Notes: a model not told the origin generated them from the letters alone. A stretch of 41,930 nt of DNA from Gammaproteobacteria bacterium (GCA_028293725.1 JAQGOE010000094.1:1-41930); one strand, 5' to 3'; positions 9,219 to 17,766 are shown, counted from the first letter of the stretch. Made by a program: numbers and translations.

Positions 9219-10233
9219 GCTTCTCGCCGACCCATTTGGTGAGCGAACCGCTGTCGGGATGCACAGGGATATGCATCTGTTGGGGGCGCGAGTTCGCTTC
9301 GAAAGCAACAGCGAGGACCTGTTACGGTTGGTTGACTCGGCCTACGCGGGGCTGCCTCGCCACAGGCTGTCGCGCGTCGTACCACAGCTGCGCGTACGAT
9401 TGATGCTGACATCGTCGGAACGTAAGCGGAAGGGCGCGCGCGCCGAGCCGGCTCCGCTACAGATGATGTCGGGAGCGGGACTCATTGGCGCGGCAACGGG
9501 TTCTTCGACCTTCATGGTCGTGTCACCGGAGGATCGCGGAGCGCTCATCGCCGTTGCGCCGGGAATGTTGCGCTTCCCGTACCACACACGTTATGAGCTC
9601 ATCGAGTTCGCCGTCTTCACTCTTGCATCGAGAGTGCAAGGGCTCGTGCCGCTGCACGGGGCCTGTGTGGGTCGCGCCGGCCGTGGAGTCCTGTTGCTGG
9701 GCGCGACCGGTGCCGGCAAGTCAACAGTGACTCTGCAGTGCCTGCTGGAAGGGCTCGGTCTTCTTGCGGAGGACAGCGTATTTGTCGTGCCGGACACCCT
9801 TCTCGCCACCGGAGTCGGCAACTTTCTGCACGTGCGTGCCGACTCGCTCCGCTGGATCGCGCAGCGCAGCCGCGCTACGCGCATCCGCAAATCGCCAGTC
9901 ATTGTGCGGCGGAGCGGTGTGCGCAAGTATGAGATTGACTTGCGTGGCGATGAATACCAGCTTGCGGAGCGCCCTCTGAAGCTCGGCGCTATCGTATTCT
10001 TATCCTCACAGCGCGCCATGGATGGGCACTTGCTCAAACGGCTGTCCCAGGCGGAGGCGCTCTCGAGGTTGGTCCAGGAGCAGGCTTACGCCGCGAGCCA
10101 GCCGCCATGGACTTTGTTCACGCGCAGCGTGGCCCGGCTACCGTTCTTCGAATTGCGTCGGGGTCAACATCCCAGTGAGGCCGTTGCCGTGCTCCGCGAG
10201 CTCATCGACTCACCATCGCGAGCAAGTCGTTGA
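9199..10233 (+). CDS. HPr kinase-related P-loop protein
   Basis: 344 residues from GTG 9199, overlapping the fusion gene by 20 bp; the frame extends upstream inside that gene and ATG 9259 is another possible start. The Walker A motif GATGAGKST lies at residues 168-176 in the context GVLLLGATGAGKST, preceded by LVPLHGACV and followed about 20 residues later by LLAEDSVFV, whose acidic residues match the catalytic region of HPr kinase/phosphorylase. The N-terminal half (RVRFESNSEDLLRLVDSAY) is the domain typical of HprK-related kinases in natural-product and exopolysaccharide clusters, not of the true PTS regulator. The classical HprK C-terminal signature was not seen. In lasso-peptide and HPr-rel-A type clusters such kinases sit with PF14907 nucleotidyltransferases, as here (14869-16134). 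The target of phosphorylation is unknown. The 3' end overlaps the convergent gene by 32 bp. Confidence 0.8.
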   Translation: MNIKIAELLADPFGERTAVGMHRDMHLLGARVRFESNSEDLLRLVDSAYAGLPRHRLSRVVPQLRVRLMLTSSERKRKGARAEPAPLQMMSGAGLIGAATGSSTFMVVSPEDRGALIAVAPGMLRFPYHTRYELIEFAVFTLASRVQGLVPLHGACVGRAGRGVLLLGATGAGKSTVTLQCLLEGLGLLAEDSVFVVPDTLLATGVGNFLHVRADSLRWIAQRSRATRIRKSPVIVRRSGVRKYEIDLRGDEYQLAERPLKLGAIVFLSSQRAMDGHLLKRLSQAEALSRLVQEQAYAASQPPWTLFTRSVARLPFFELRRGQHPSEAVAVLRELIDSPSRASR

Positions 10234-11683
10234 TGGCGGTCGGCCTGACGGGCAAGACATAACGCTCGCAAAAGCTCATGGCGTGACGGGCTGCGGCGGA
10301 ATCCGTCGATTCGTCGGCAACGCTCATACTATTGGCCAGATCTTCCGGTGTTGTCACCGTCTCGCGCCAGTCGGCGAGCCCGAAGAGGCAGTCGAACGGC
10401 AGCTCGCCGGGTCGCATGAGGTAGTAGGGCTTGAGGCCGGCGAGCACTGCGTGCATTGCCGCGGACGAGCCGCGATAGAGGCAGTAGCGCGCCTGCGCGA
10501 ATTCCTGCACGAGCGGCTTGTCCACCGAGAGCGATACATTCTCCGGTAACCTCCGCAATGCCGGGTGACGGTGCAACAGTGCCCGTGTATCGACCATTGG
10601 ATGGGGACGCAACGCAAAGCCAATATCGGGCCGGTGACGGGCGCAGGCCAGGGCGAAATCAAACAGCGTCGCGCATTCGCGAGCGTCGGCATCGGGGAGC
10701 ACGAGGCAGCGGCGGGGGCGATGTTGCGGTTGAGGCAAGTCGGGGAGTGTGGCGCGCCGATGCGATCCATACCGGATGAACCGCGCGGATTGCAGCCCAG
10801 GGCTGCTCGCCAGCGCCGCGTGTGAGATCTCTCCAAGAGTCAGGATGACATCCGGGTCGCACTCGATGCCAGGGGCGGCAACCGGTCGTCGAATCGCATG
10901 AGCGCGTTGTAGCATCAAGGCATGCTGATAACCCACACACAGTGGCCGGCGTCTCGCCGTGCGCGCGGCATGCCAGATCAGTCTCTCCGCGACGGTGCCT
11001 TCGTAGGTGGTGATGACAATCTTTGGATTGACGGTCTGACATGTCTTTGCGATGGAGGCATGCATCCGGAGGTTGTCAGTGGCCGCCGCCGAAAGCGCCT
11101 GCTCGCTTGCGAGCAGGGCGAGCCTGCTCGCGGCGGAATTGCTCGAGCTGGCGGCTTCTCGACGTAGGGCTCTATATGCACCAGCGCATTGCCGCCAGAT
11201 GCTTGCTTCTGTTGCGGGCGGTACTGTTCCGGGTAATACCAAGCGCGGGAATTCGCTGGGCGGCGCGGTCTGGGCGCCCCCACGCAAATGACTGATCAAC
11301 ACCAGCAGGGAGGTCGCGCCCTGATCCTTCAATTGACTCTGCAGGGCTCCGAAATAGAAATCGTCGGGCCGCTGTAACTGCTCCTCCTTGAGCAGGTGAG
11401 AAACGATTACGACGTCGAAAGGGCCCTGCTGATGCGGGACGACCCGGCGCGGCGCACCCAACGAGCGTGTGAGACCGCGCGCGGCGCGAATCACGGCCTT
11501 CGGAGCAGTGGATAAGCTGTCATCCGAACGGTCACTGAGAAGCGGTCCGTACTGCGCAAGGGAGCTCGGGTGTTCGTTCAGGAAATGCAACGTCGGGATG
11601 GCCAGTCGCGCGACGCTGGTTGAGGGCGCACGCAATAGCCTGTCGCATGCCGCAGCGATGTCGGCATATTCCTGTTCAGTCAT
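10202..11683 (-). CDS. surface-carbohydrate biosynthesis / GT-B-like protein
   Basis: 493 residues, the last gene of the six-gene minus-strand operon, 18 bp after the radical SAM gene. Features seen: TYEGTVAERL near residue 230, GYQHALMLQ near 260, DVILTLGEISH, a RPHPMVD motif in the second half and YRGSSAAMHAVLAGLKPYYL near 430. The last three resemble the nucleotide-binding half of GT-B glycosyltransferases and of surface-carbohydrate proteins (capsule, polyglycerol-phosphate and TIGR04326 types). There is no signal peptide or membrane span, so a cytoplasmic enzyme is expected. The assignment rests on motif placement only; it could instead be a sugar-processing enzyme of the same fold. Its 3' end overlaps the convergent kinase gene by 32 bp, so the two stop codons lie inside each other's reading frames. 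Confidence 0.6.
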   Translation of the reverse strand: MTEQEYADIAAACDRLLRAPSTSVARLAIPTLHFLNEHPSSLAQYGPLLSDRSDDSLSTAPKAVIRAARGLTRSLGAPRRVVPHQQGPFDVVIVSHLLKEEQLQRPDDFYFGALQSQLKDQGATSLLVLISHLRGGAQTAPPSEFPRLVLPGTVPPATEASIWRQCAGAYRALRREAASSSNSAASRLALLASEQALSAAATDNLRMHASIAKTCQTVNPKIVITTYEGTVAERLIWHAARTARRRPLCVGYQHALMLQRAHAIRRPVAAPGIECDPDVILTLGEISHAALASSPGLQSARFIRYGSHRRATLPDLPQPQHRPRRCLVLPDADARECATLFDFALACARHRPDIGFALRPHPMVDTRALLHRHPALRRLPENVSLSVDKPLVQEFAQARYCLYRGSSAAMHAVLAGLKPYYLMRPGELPFDCLFGLADWRETVTTPEDLANSMSVADESTDSAAARHAMSFCERYVLPVRPTAINDLLAMVSR

Positions 11684-11701
11684 CCGCGCACGTTTGGAAG
11701 A

Positions 11702-13105
11702 TCATGCGGCCGGTGTCATCTGCGGGGCAGCCACCACACGGCTCATCTCGTCCCTGGCTTGTTTCGCGGTTTCGATGAGACCCGCGGCACGCCTCGGATC
11801 CGTGTTGGCCAACCGCGAGGCTTCCACCTCGCTACGCAACCAAACATCCGCCAGGCGGTAGTAATCCTTCCCTTTTCTGCCGTCGATGAAGTAGTCGCGG
11901 TCCGTTGCGTTGGCCCAGGCGCGATGCAGCTGCACCTTGTCTTTGACCGTGTCGAAGTAGGGCGTCCCCTTGATTGGATAGGAGACGGTGGTGAAGAAAA
12001 TGTCGGGATTGCTCTGCTTGACATGCTCCACGGTGGCCGCAATGTCTTCCAGCTCCTCGCCCTCATAGCCCCACATCAGGAACATGCCGACGCCGATCCC
12101 GTGCTTTTGCGCGAGTTTGACGGCACGGCGAACCTGCTCGACACTGACACCGCGCTGCATCGCGTCCAGTATCTTCTGGCTGCCGCTCTCGGAGCCGATC
12201 CAGACCCGATAGCACCCCAGGTCCCGCAGTGCCACGACGGCGTCCTCCGATTGAAGGCGGTCGGCGCGCGTGATCGTCTCGAATGGCAGGTGCAGTCCAC
12301 GGGCGTCCAGAGCGGCCTTGTACTTTTGCAGCCAAGGATGGCTGATAGTGAAGACGTCGTCCGCGTACCAGACTTGATCCGGGTTATACCGCTCGGCTAT
12401 CCAGGCCACTTCCGCCGCGACATTTTCGGGACTGCGGCGCCGGTGGGAGTAACCATACACAGCGTGTGAGCACCACGTGCAGCGATAAGGGCAGCCGCGT
12501 GCCGTGATGAGATTGATGCTGCTCGCGCCATGATGCGTTCGCCACGCATCGAGATACTTCTGATGGTCGATGGCTTCGCGGTCGGGCATCGGTAGTGTGT
12601 CGAGATCACTGATCTTGGCGCGCTCAGGCGTATGCACCAGTTCGCCGGCAGCGTTTTTGAAGACGATTCCGCGCACGCTGTCGAGGTCATGCGGGCCCAT
12701 CGATGGTAGCGTTGCCACGAGATCCGTCAGCGTCGTTTCACCTTCTCCAACCACGATGACGTCTGCGCCCGCGCCCAGATATTCGGCAGGGTGATTTGCG
12801 CTTTCAGGCCCGCCCAGTATCACGGTCGAGCCGGATTGCTTCGCGGCGCTGATGACCTGTAGGACGGACCCGCGAGTCAACAGGTTGGTGTAGATCCCAA
12901 CGATGCCACCGGGCGAGCGCTGGATTTTCCCCATCAGCTCGGGCCGCGTGCCGAACGTGCTGTCATACACCTCCACCGAATGCCCATGAGCTTTCAGGTA
13001 GGCGGACAGATACAACAGCCCGAGCGGCGGATACGGCTTCATGATCTGCCGCTCCTTTTCGTCTTCGGACAGGAAATAGCCGTGAGTGAGCAGGATGTGG
13101 GTCAT
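11702..13105 (-). CDS. B12-binding-domain radical SAM protein
   Basis: 467 residues. The start is the ATG complementary to 13103-13105, preceded by GAGGCGAAT as ribosome binding site; an upstream extension of 48 codons would overlap the neighbouring gene. Residues 1-150 form a cobalamin-binding-type Rossmann domain (THILLTHGYF, KPYPPLGLLYLSAYL, HSVEVYDSTF, ILGGPESANHPAEYL, GADVIVVGEGE); the canonical DXHXXG cobalamin ligand motif was not found, so cobalamin may bind base-on or not at all. The radical SAM cluster is C205-X3-C209-X2-C212. Downstream WYADDVFT, WIGSESGSQKILDAM and FLMWGYEGEELED are typical of this family. Such enzymes methylate unreactive carbons or phosphinates or rearrange rings. 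It is the fifth gene of the operon, 7 bp after the flavin-reductase-like gene. Confidence 0.9.
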   Translation of the reverse strand: MTHILLTHGYFLSEDEKERQIMKPYPPLGLLYLSAYLKAHGHSVEVYDSTFGTRPELMGKIQRSPGGIVGIYTNLLTRGSVLQVISAAKQSGSTVILGGPESANHPAEYLGAGADVIVVGEGETTLTDLVATLPSMGPHDLDSVRGIVFKNAAGELVHTPERAKISDLDTLPMPDREAIDHQKYLDAWRTHHGASSINLITARGCPYRCTWCSHAVYGYSHRRRSPENVAAEVAWIAERYNPDQVWYADDVFTISHPWLQKYKAALDARGLHLPFETITRADRLQSEDAVVALRDLGCYRVWIGSESGSQKILDAMQRGVSVEQVRRAVKLAQKHGIGVGMFLMWGYEGEELEDIAATVEHVKQSNPDIFFTTVSYPIKGTPYFDTVKDKVQLHRAWANATDRDYFIDGRKGKDYYRLADVWLRSEVEASRLANTDPRRAAGLIETAKQARDEMSRVVAAPQMTPAA

Positions 13106-13112
13106 ATTCGCC

Positions 13113-14096
13113 TCACGCTGCCGGCGGAAACGGCCGTCCATTGCAGCCTCTGAAATGTTGGTAGATTCCGCTGGTGTGAAAGAACTGGGTAGCCTCTCCC
13201 GCCGAATACTCGGATATCTTCCGGGTGGCGAAGAAGGTGTGCGATCCAATGGTGTCGAAGTCCAGAATCTGCATCTCGCGCACGCGCAATGCGATCGAGG
13301 GATAGGGCAAAGAGAACTCCCGGGATCGGTGGATCTCGAAGGGCAGCCGATCCCATTCGACCTTCACATTCTTGTGATGAACCCCGAGTTTGTAGGCAGT
13401 CGCGTAATCGCGGGCGGGGACGTCGGAAAGAGCCACGCGGCGCGCGCTCTTCATCGTGGGTATCGACGGGCTCGTACTGCGGAGCGCCAGCGTGAAACAG
13501 TCTGGAGAGACGGGTCCGACCAGGTCCATCGGAAACAGGTTGCTGTGGCTGCCGTCGTCCACCGAAACGAGCACGACGGGTCGCGGGCAGATGTAGAAGA
13601 TCATCTGCTGTTGCACGGCTTCGGGAGTCATGAAGAAATTTGTCGGGTCATGCTTTCTACGCATCAAACGGCGATTCTGCAGCCAGCGGTTCCAGGGCCG
13701 GTATGGCCAGGCGACGCAACGGTGTGTGCCGCGTTGCACTTCGAACAGCCCGATTGCAGCGCCGGAGGTGCTCCAATTGCGGATGTGCTGGAGTTGTAGC
13801 GTTCCAACCGTGAGCCGCGATTCGAGATCCACGAGGCGCAGCTGTGGCTGGGAGCGCTCTTCGATTGCGGTCATCAGCTGCGCGTCGAGACCTATACCGA
13901 GAGTCAAAGGGCGCAACGCTGCGACAACCGCGGCGCGTGTAACATCAAACTCACCACCGACAGTTGCGAGGCGGACCTGTACAGCCTTTTGCGGCGCGCT
14001 CAGCGCGATGGGCGGCCATTCCGGCAAGGGTCGCATCCGCCTTTTCAGGGATTCGGGCAACCATGTCGTCACTGTATGGGAAACGTTCGCAAGCAT
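13113..14096 (-). CDS. flavin-reductase-like protein with an unassigned N-terminal half
   Basis: 327 residues. The C-terminal half, from about residue 165 (YICPRPVVLVSVDDGSHSN) to 295 (IGSHTFFATRKI), fits the flavin-reductase-like FMN-binding split-barrel fold: PRPVVLVS, SNLFPMDLVGPVS, a FTLALRSTSPS strand and the terminal GSHTFFATR. The first 160 residues resemble nothing I know; they are not a membrane or signal segment. No catalytic residue can be named. The enzyme may bind FMN as a reductase or act as an oxygenase partner. It follows the methyltransferase by 8 bp and precedes the radical SAM gene by 7 bp, within a tight operon; delivery of electrons to the adjacent radical SAM enzyme is an attractive but unproved idea. 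Some flavin-reductase-like proteins of surface-glycan clusters have similar length. Confidence 0.65.
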   Translation of the reverse strand: MLANVSHTVTTWLPESLKRRMRPLPEWPPIALSAPQKAVQVRLATVGGEFDVTRAAVVAALRPLTLGIGLDAQLMTAIEERSQPQLRLVDLESRLTVGTLQLQHIRNWSTSGAAIGLFEVQRGTHRCVAWPYRPWNRWLQNRRLMRRKHDPTNFFMTPEAVQQQMIFYICPRPVVLVSVDDGSHSNLFPMDLVGPVSPDCFTLALRSTSPSIPTMKSARRVALSDVPARDYATAYKLGVHHKNVKVEWDRLPFEIHRSREFSLPYPSIALRVREMQILDFDTIGSHTFFATRKISEYSAGEATQFFHTSGIYQHFRGCNGRPFPPAA

Positions 14097-14104
14097 CGAG
14101 GGTG

Positions 14105-14872
14105 TTACGTCAGTTGCGTCTTTTCAAACAGGAGAAACATGTAGCGGCACGTGGTGACGTGCAGCCATGCAAAGCCGCGCTCGGGATCGACGCCGTGCGA
14201 ATGTCCGCCTCGGGAGGGCGGTGATCCTCGAAAAACGCGACTCAGCCGGAAATGCGGCGCGCTCACTGCCCGGAAATGGCGCAGCAGGCGCCTGTAATGC
14301 GGCGCTTGGGGTCCCGCCAAAAATAGCTGACCGTCGCGCCACAGGCGGGGCGCGCCGCGCCACCACGCACGGGAGCGCAGTTCGCCGATGAAATAGGGAT
14401 TCAATACATTGGCAAGTACCTTGCCTCCCGGACCGGTCAGCGCGTGGAACTTCGCAAACAGCTCGCGCAGATCGTCGACCAGGTTGAGCGGTGCAAAATT
14501 GGCTATGACCAGGTCAGCACGGTGTTGGTGGTCCGCGGGGTTGTGTGTCAGGAAGTCCTGGTAGGGGCTACCGTCAAGGCTCACGCGCCGCGAGTCGATG
14601 AGATCCCGGCAATGGTCGGCGAAAAACTCGCGCATCCTCGGGTCGACATCGTACGCGTCGATCGTGAAGCCGCGCTCGGCAAAGAAACGCGCGTCAATCC
14701 CCGGCCCCGCGCCGAAGTCAAACAGCGCGGCGCCGCTCGGGGCAATGCTGAGGACCCGATCCCGAAACGCCGAGCGCGTGCTGCGATCCGACTCCTGCGC
14801 GGAGATCTGCCTGACGTACTGTGCGCCTGCGGGCGTGTGCTGAACGTAGCGAAGGTCGGGATTGCTACTCAT
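14105..14872 (-). CDS. class I SAM-dependent methyltransferase
   Basis: 255 residues. Motif I is ALFDFGAGPGIDARFF (G54 to G58), followed by DAYDVDPRM with the acidic ribose-binding residue, a DLVIANFAPLNLVDD segment near residue 120 and GPGGKVLANVLNPYF near 150, a normal order for a class I enzyme. The C-terminal 60 residues are rich in Arg, Gly and aromatic residues and end LFEKTQLT. The start ATG overlaps the stop of the nucleotidyltransferase gene by 4 bp (ATGA), a sign of translational coupling. The target is unknown; an O- or C-methylation of the cluster product is expected. No membrane segment is visible. Confidence 0.83.
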   Translation of the reverse strand: MSSNPDLRYVQHTPAGAQYVRQISAQESDRSTRSAFRDRVLSIAPSGAALFDFGAGPGIDARFFAERGFTIDAYDVDPRMREFFADHCRDLIDSRRVSLDGSPYQDFLTHNPADHQHRADLVIANFAPLNLVDDLRELFAKFHALTGPGGKVLANVLNPYFIGELRSRAWWRGAPRLWRDGQLFLAGPQAPHYRRLLRHFRAVSAPHFRLSRVFRGSPPSRGGHSHGVDPERGFAWLHVTTCRYMFLLFEKTQLT

Positions 14873-16134
14873 TGCGCTTCAGAGTGTGCAAGAGCTCTCA
14901 ACTGGAGAGGCTGTGCGAGTGTTTCGCGGATGACGTACATAGTCGCGGGTCGAGTGGGCCGCGAGGTCAGCCAGCGCAGGATACGGTATCCCTGGGAGAG
15001 GCCCCGCCAGGTGCCATGCGCCGCCCAGGCGGCGTTTGCCGCATCGACGTCGCGAATGCGCCGGGCTTCCGCGTCCGGGCGTACGCGGCCCAGTATGTAT
15101 CTGTAGGCCTCAGAGCCGGATTGCACCCACGCGATTCCGGGAAAGGCACGTACCCAAAGGCTCGAGAGCGAGAAGTCCGTGATGGATTGGCGCGCCGTGG
15201 CGCGACTCAAGCGAGCGGGACAGGCGGCCCGCAGTCGCAAGAGAATCGAGCTCGGCACAATGTCAGGATAGTAACGGCGTGCCAGTTGCAATGGAGGCAG
15301 AAACCACCAGGGGCCCTGGGCCCCTGACTTGCCCTGGCGCAGGATCTCTTCCCAATCCTCGGCCTGCATTCCACCGCACACGAGAGCGAGATCGTGCACG
15401 TGCACCAGCCGCAGATCGCGGTTCGTCATGGCGCCGGCTACGTGCAAGACCAGGTGCATCAACAAGGAGACCCGCGACGGATACGGGTTGAGTCCAGGGT
15501 GGGGGTTGGCGGGAAAGACGAGCGGCGAAATATCGGTCAGCTCCAGTGGGAGGCGCTCGCGGATGCGCCAGTGCAGCTCGACCTTGATCGGGTAGTCGCA
15601 GCGTTCTCCCAGCCCCCCGCCACTCGTCTCGCCTTCGGCTTTGAAGGTCCGGTTTTTCCAGAAACTGAGCTCGGTGCGGAAGCCCTGAGCCTCGAGCAGC
15701 TTCGTGGCGCCGTCCATGTCCGACTCCTCGACCAGGAGATCCAGGTCGGCCATGGGCCGATCGCCGGCGCGATAGATTCCCATCTCGTGCAAGGCCGCGC
15801 CCTTCAGCGCGACCATCGGGATGCCTGTCGCGCGGGCATGTTGATCGATGAGTTTCGCCAGGGCCTCGATACGCCGGTGTCGTTTCTCCGTCTGCGCTCT
15901 CTGGTCCTCGAGAAAGGCGTGCCATCCCGGTGGACCGTGCCAGCGCAGCGAGCGCGCCAGCAAGGGCCCGACGCCATGGATGGCAGCCGCGGCGCGTGCT
16001 GCCCGCCATTCGAACTCGGACCAGGACGGAGTGATGTTTGTCGGGCAGGCCAGTTCGTGGGCCAGTCGCTCCGTCGTCGCGCGCAAGGCCTCTTGCACGA
16101 TCCTGGGTGCGGGAATGGTCGCCGCGGCGCTCAT
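14869..16134 (-). CDS. nucleotidyltransferase family protein (PF14907-like, NTP_transf_5)
   Basis: 421 residues. The start ATG at 16134 overlaps the stop of the upstream radical SAM gene by 4 bp (ATGA); a longer frame upstream lies inside that gene. The family signature is clear: VALKGAALHEMGIYRAGDRP near residues 108-127, with RPMADLDLLVEESD directly after it, where D130 and D132 are the expected metal-binding pair of the minimal nucleotidyltransferase fold. The rest is alpha-helical. Members occur in lasso-peptide and exopolysaccharide/HPr-rel-A clusters, commonly near an HprK-like kinase, as found here at 9199-10233. The biochemical role in those clusters is not settled; nucleotidyl transfer to a small molecule or protein is inferred from the fold. 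Confidence 0.85.
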   Translation of the reverse strand: MSAAATIPAPRIVQEALRATTERLAHELACPTNITPSWSEFEWRAARAAAAIHGVGPLLARSLRWHGPPGWHAFLEDQRAQTEKRHRRIEALAKLIDQHARATGIPMVALKGAALHEMGIYRAGDRPMADLDLLVEESDMDGATKLLEAQGFRTELSFWKNRTFKAEGETSGGGLGERCDYPIKVELHWRIRERLPLELTDISPLVFPANPHPGLNPYPSRVSLLMHLVLHVAGAMTNRDLRLVHVHDLALVCGGMQAEDWEEILRQGKSGAQGPWWFLPPLQLARRYYPDIVPSSILLRLRAACPARLSRATARQSITDFSLSSLWVRAFPGIAWVQSGSEAYRYILGRVRPDAEARRIRDVDAANAAWAAHGTWRGLSQGYRILRWLTSRPTRPATMYVIRETLAQPLQLRALAHSEAQ

Positions 16135-17591
16135 CCGGCCGCCGCCGCGGGCCCGAGCACCGATCGATAACGATGCTCGTGCCCGATGAGCTCGTTCCAA
16201 CGCGATTCCAGCAGGCGCCACGCGCTCACGTACTCGCGGCTGTCGCGCCCGATCGGCCGCTGGTCGAGAGTGACCTGGTCATGCAGGAGATTGCGTACGG
16301 CGCGGTAGAAGTCGGAGGTGTAGGTTCCCCGGAACATCATGTCCAGGTCGTCGCTCTCCCGCCAGTGGGTCTTGCCGCGGAGTTGCTCTTTCACCAGCTC
16401 ATGGAACTTCGTTCCGGGAAGAGGGTAGGAGACGCTGACGCCAATATCGTCAGGGCGAGCGTTGTCGATCAGTCTGCGCGTAGCGAGCACGTCCGTGAGC
16501 TCTTCATCGAGATATCCGAGTTGAATGAAGAATCCAACCCGGATTCCCACCGCCTGGAGGCGCGCGCGCGCGGTCAGGATCTCGGCGACGTTGGTGCCCT
16601 TGTTCATGGCGTCCAGAATCCGCTGGCTGCCGCTTTCGGCCCCGATCCAGGCTTCCTTGCAACCGGCATCGCGTAACGCGTGCGCCATGCGCTCGCTGAT
16701 CAGGTCCGCGCGTGTTTGGATGGTGAAGGGAATGGAGCCGCCGGAGGCGCGCACCGCTTGCGTGAAGTCCATGACCCAGTCGACCCGGAAACCGAAGATG
16801 TCGTCGGCGAACCAGACATGATCGGGAGCGTGGCTGTATTTGAGATGAGTCATTTCCGCGGCAACTTCGCGGGCGCTGCGCTGGACGTACTGGTTGCCCC
16901 AGATGGGCTTCGCGCACCAGGTACAACGGAAGGAGCAGCCTTTGGAGGAGGCCATGTTCAGGCTGAAGTAGCCGTGTGCTTCCCTCCAGACCCGCCGGTA
17001 GCGGTCAATATCGACCAGATCCCAGGCCGGCGGCACGGTTTGTTTGAAAGGACGGGGTGGTCCGGAGCCGCGCACGGTGCGTGCTGACCCGTCCACCAGG
17101 GTTGAGAGACCTGCGAGTCCCTCGACCCACCGTGCGGCAGGGTGGGTGGGATCGGCCTCGAGGCGCGGGACAACCGCCATCAATGTGTCGAGACCTTCGC
17201 CTAATAGGACCAGGTCGGCGCCCGCGCGCAGGTAGGGCTCGGGCGCGTCGGTCGCGTCCGAGCCCGCGGCAATCACTCTTGCACCCAGGCTGCACGCGCC
17301 TGTGATCATTTCGAAACAGGCGTCGCGCATCTTGCCCAGACACATCTTACTCAGGAAGTTGAAGTTGTCCTCGTAGAACAGTACGAGCTGCGGGCGGCTC
17401 GCTTGCAGCAGCCGCTCGTAGTCTTCCGTTCCCGAAGCCAGCATGGCATCGAACAAAGTGACCTGGTGACCCGCCTCGCGCAGCAGTGCGGCCACCTGCA
17501 GGGTCGCTAACGGCGGATACGGCTTGGCGCGTTCCAACTGCTTCTGGTCGAAGCGCAGAAAATAGGAGTGACAAACCAGAATGGAAAGCAT
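16131..17591 (-). CDS. B12-binding-domain radical SAM protein, first gene of the minus operon
   Basis: 486 residues. Residues 1-150 look like a cobalamin-binding-type domain (SILVCHSYFL, KPYPPLATLQVAALL, HQVTLFDAML, GARVIAAGSDA, GADLVLLGEG), without a DXHXXG motif. The radical SAM cluster is C219-X3-C223-X2-C226 (GCSFRCTWCA). Downstream WFADDIFGF, WIGAESGSQRILDAM and GFFIQLGYLDEELTD match the protein at 11702-13105 closely enough to suggest a common ancestor; both have the same N-terminal KPYPPL segment. It starts the operon, so the promoter should lie in 17592-17827, the region with the CGGGAAC repeats. The reaction is unknown. The product most likely acts with the second and third radical SAM enzymes on one molecule. 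Confidence 0.9.
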   Translation of the reverse strand: MLSILVCHSYFLRFDQKQLERAKPYPPLATLQVAALLREAGHQVTLFDAMLASGTEDYERLLQASRPQLVLFYEDNFNFLSKMCLGKMRDACFEMITGACSLGARVIAAGSDATDAPEPYLRAGADLVLLGEGLDTLMAVVPRLEADPTHPAARWVEGLAGLSTLVDGSARTVRGSGPPRPFKQTVPPAWDLVDIDRYRRVWREAHGYFSLNMASSKGCSFRCTWCAKPIWGNQYVQRSAREVAAEMTHLKYSHAPDHVWFADDIFGFRVDWVMDFTQAVRASGGSIPFTIQTRADLISERMAHALRDAGCKEAWIGAESGSQRILDAMNKGTNVAEILTARARLQAVGIRVGFFIQLGYLDEELTDVLATRRLIDNARPDDIGVSVSYPLPGTKFHELVKEQLRGKTHWRESDDLDMMFRGTYTSDFYRAVRNLLHDQVTLDQRPIGRDSREYVSAWRLLESRWNELIGHEHRYRSVLGPAAAAG

Positions 17592-17671
17592 TGTGCGCAG
17601 GCCCTCATCGACACACTCGTCCTTGAGGTGAGTTGGCGCGTTGCCACTTCGGGTTCAAAGATGCCGGTACG

Positions 17672-17766
17672 CGGGAACGCCCGGGAACATTGCGTCGGTG
17701 TTCGGGAACGGTCGGGAACGGCGGCCCGGAGAGCCAGCGACCCTGGCACCTGAATTCGTCGGGAAC
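17672..17766. repeat. five phased CGGGAAC direct repeats in a divergent promoter region
   Basis: CGGGAAC occurs at 17672, 17682, 17703, 17713 and 17760; four of the five are followed by G or GG. The steps are 10, 21, 10 and 47 bp, so the first four lie on the same face of the helix in two pairs. They lie between the divergent radical SAM operon (start 17591) and the cytochrome/porin operon (start 17828), the position of a shared regulatory region. A regulator binding array is the simplest reading. GGAAC also resembles the -35 element of ECF sigma factors, which is an alternative. Confidence 0.5.

Noticed and set aside
3..17591. Classification of the region as a lasso-peptide cluster
   Set aside because: The HprK-related kinase and nucleotidyltransferase fit, but no precursor peptide, asparagine-synthetase-like cyclase, transglutaminase-like protease or PqqD-like protein was found in the window.
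17672..17766. CGGGAAC repeats as a CRISPR array or mobile-element end
   Set aside because: Units are 7 bp, spacing is irregular and short, and no cas genes, transposase or terminal inverted repeats are nearby.
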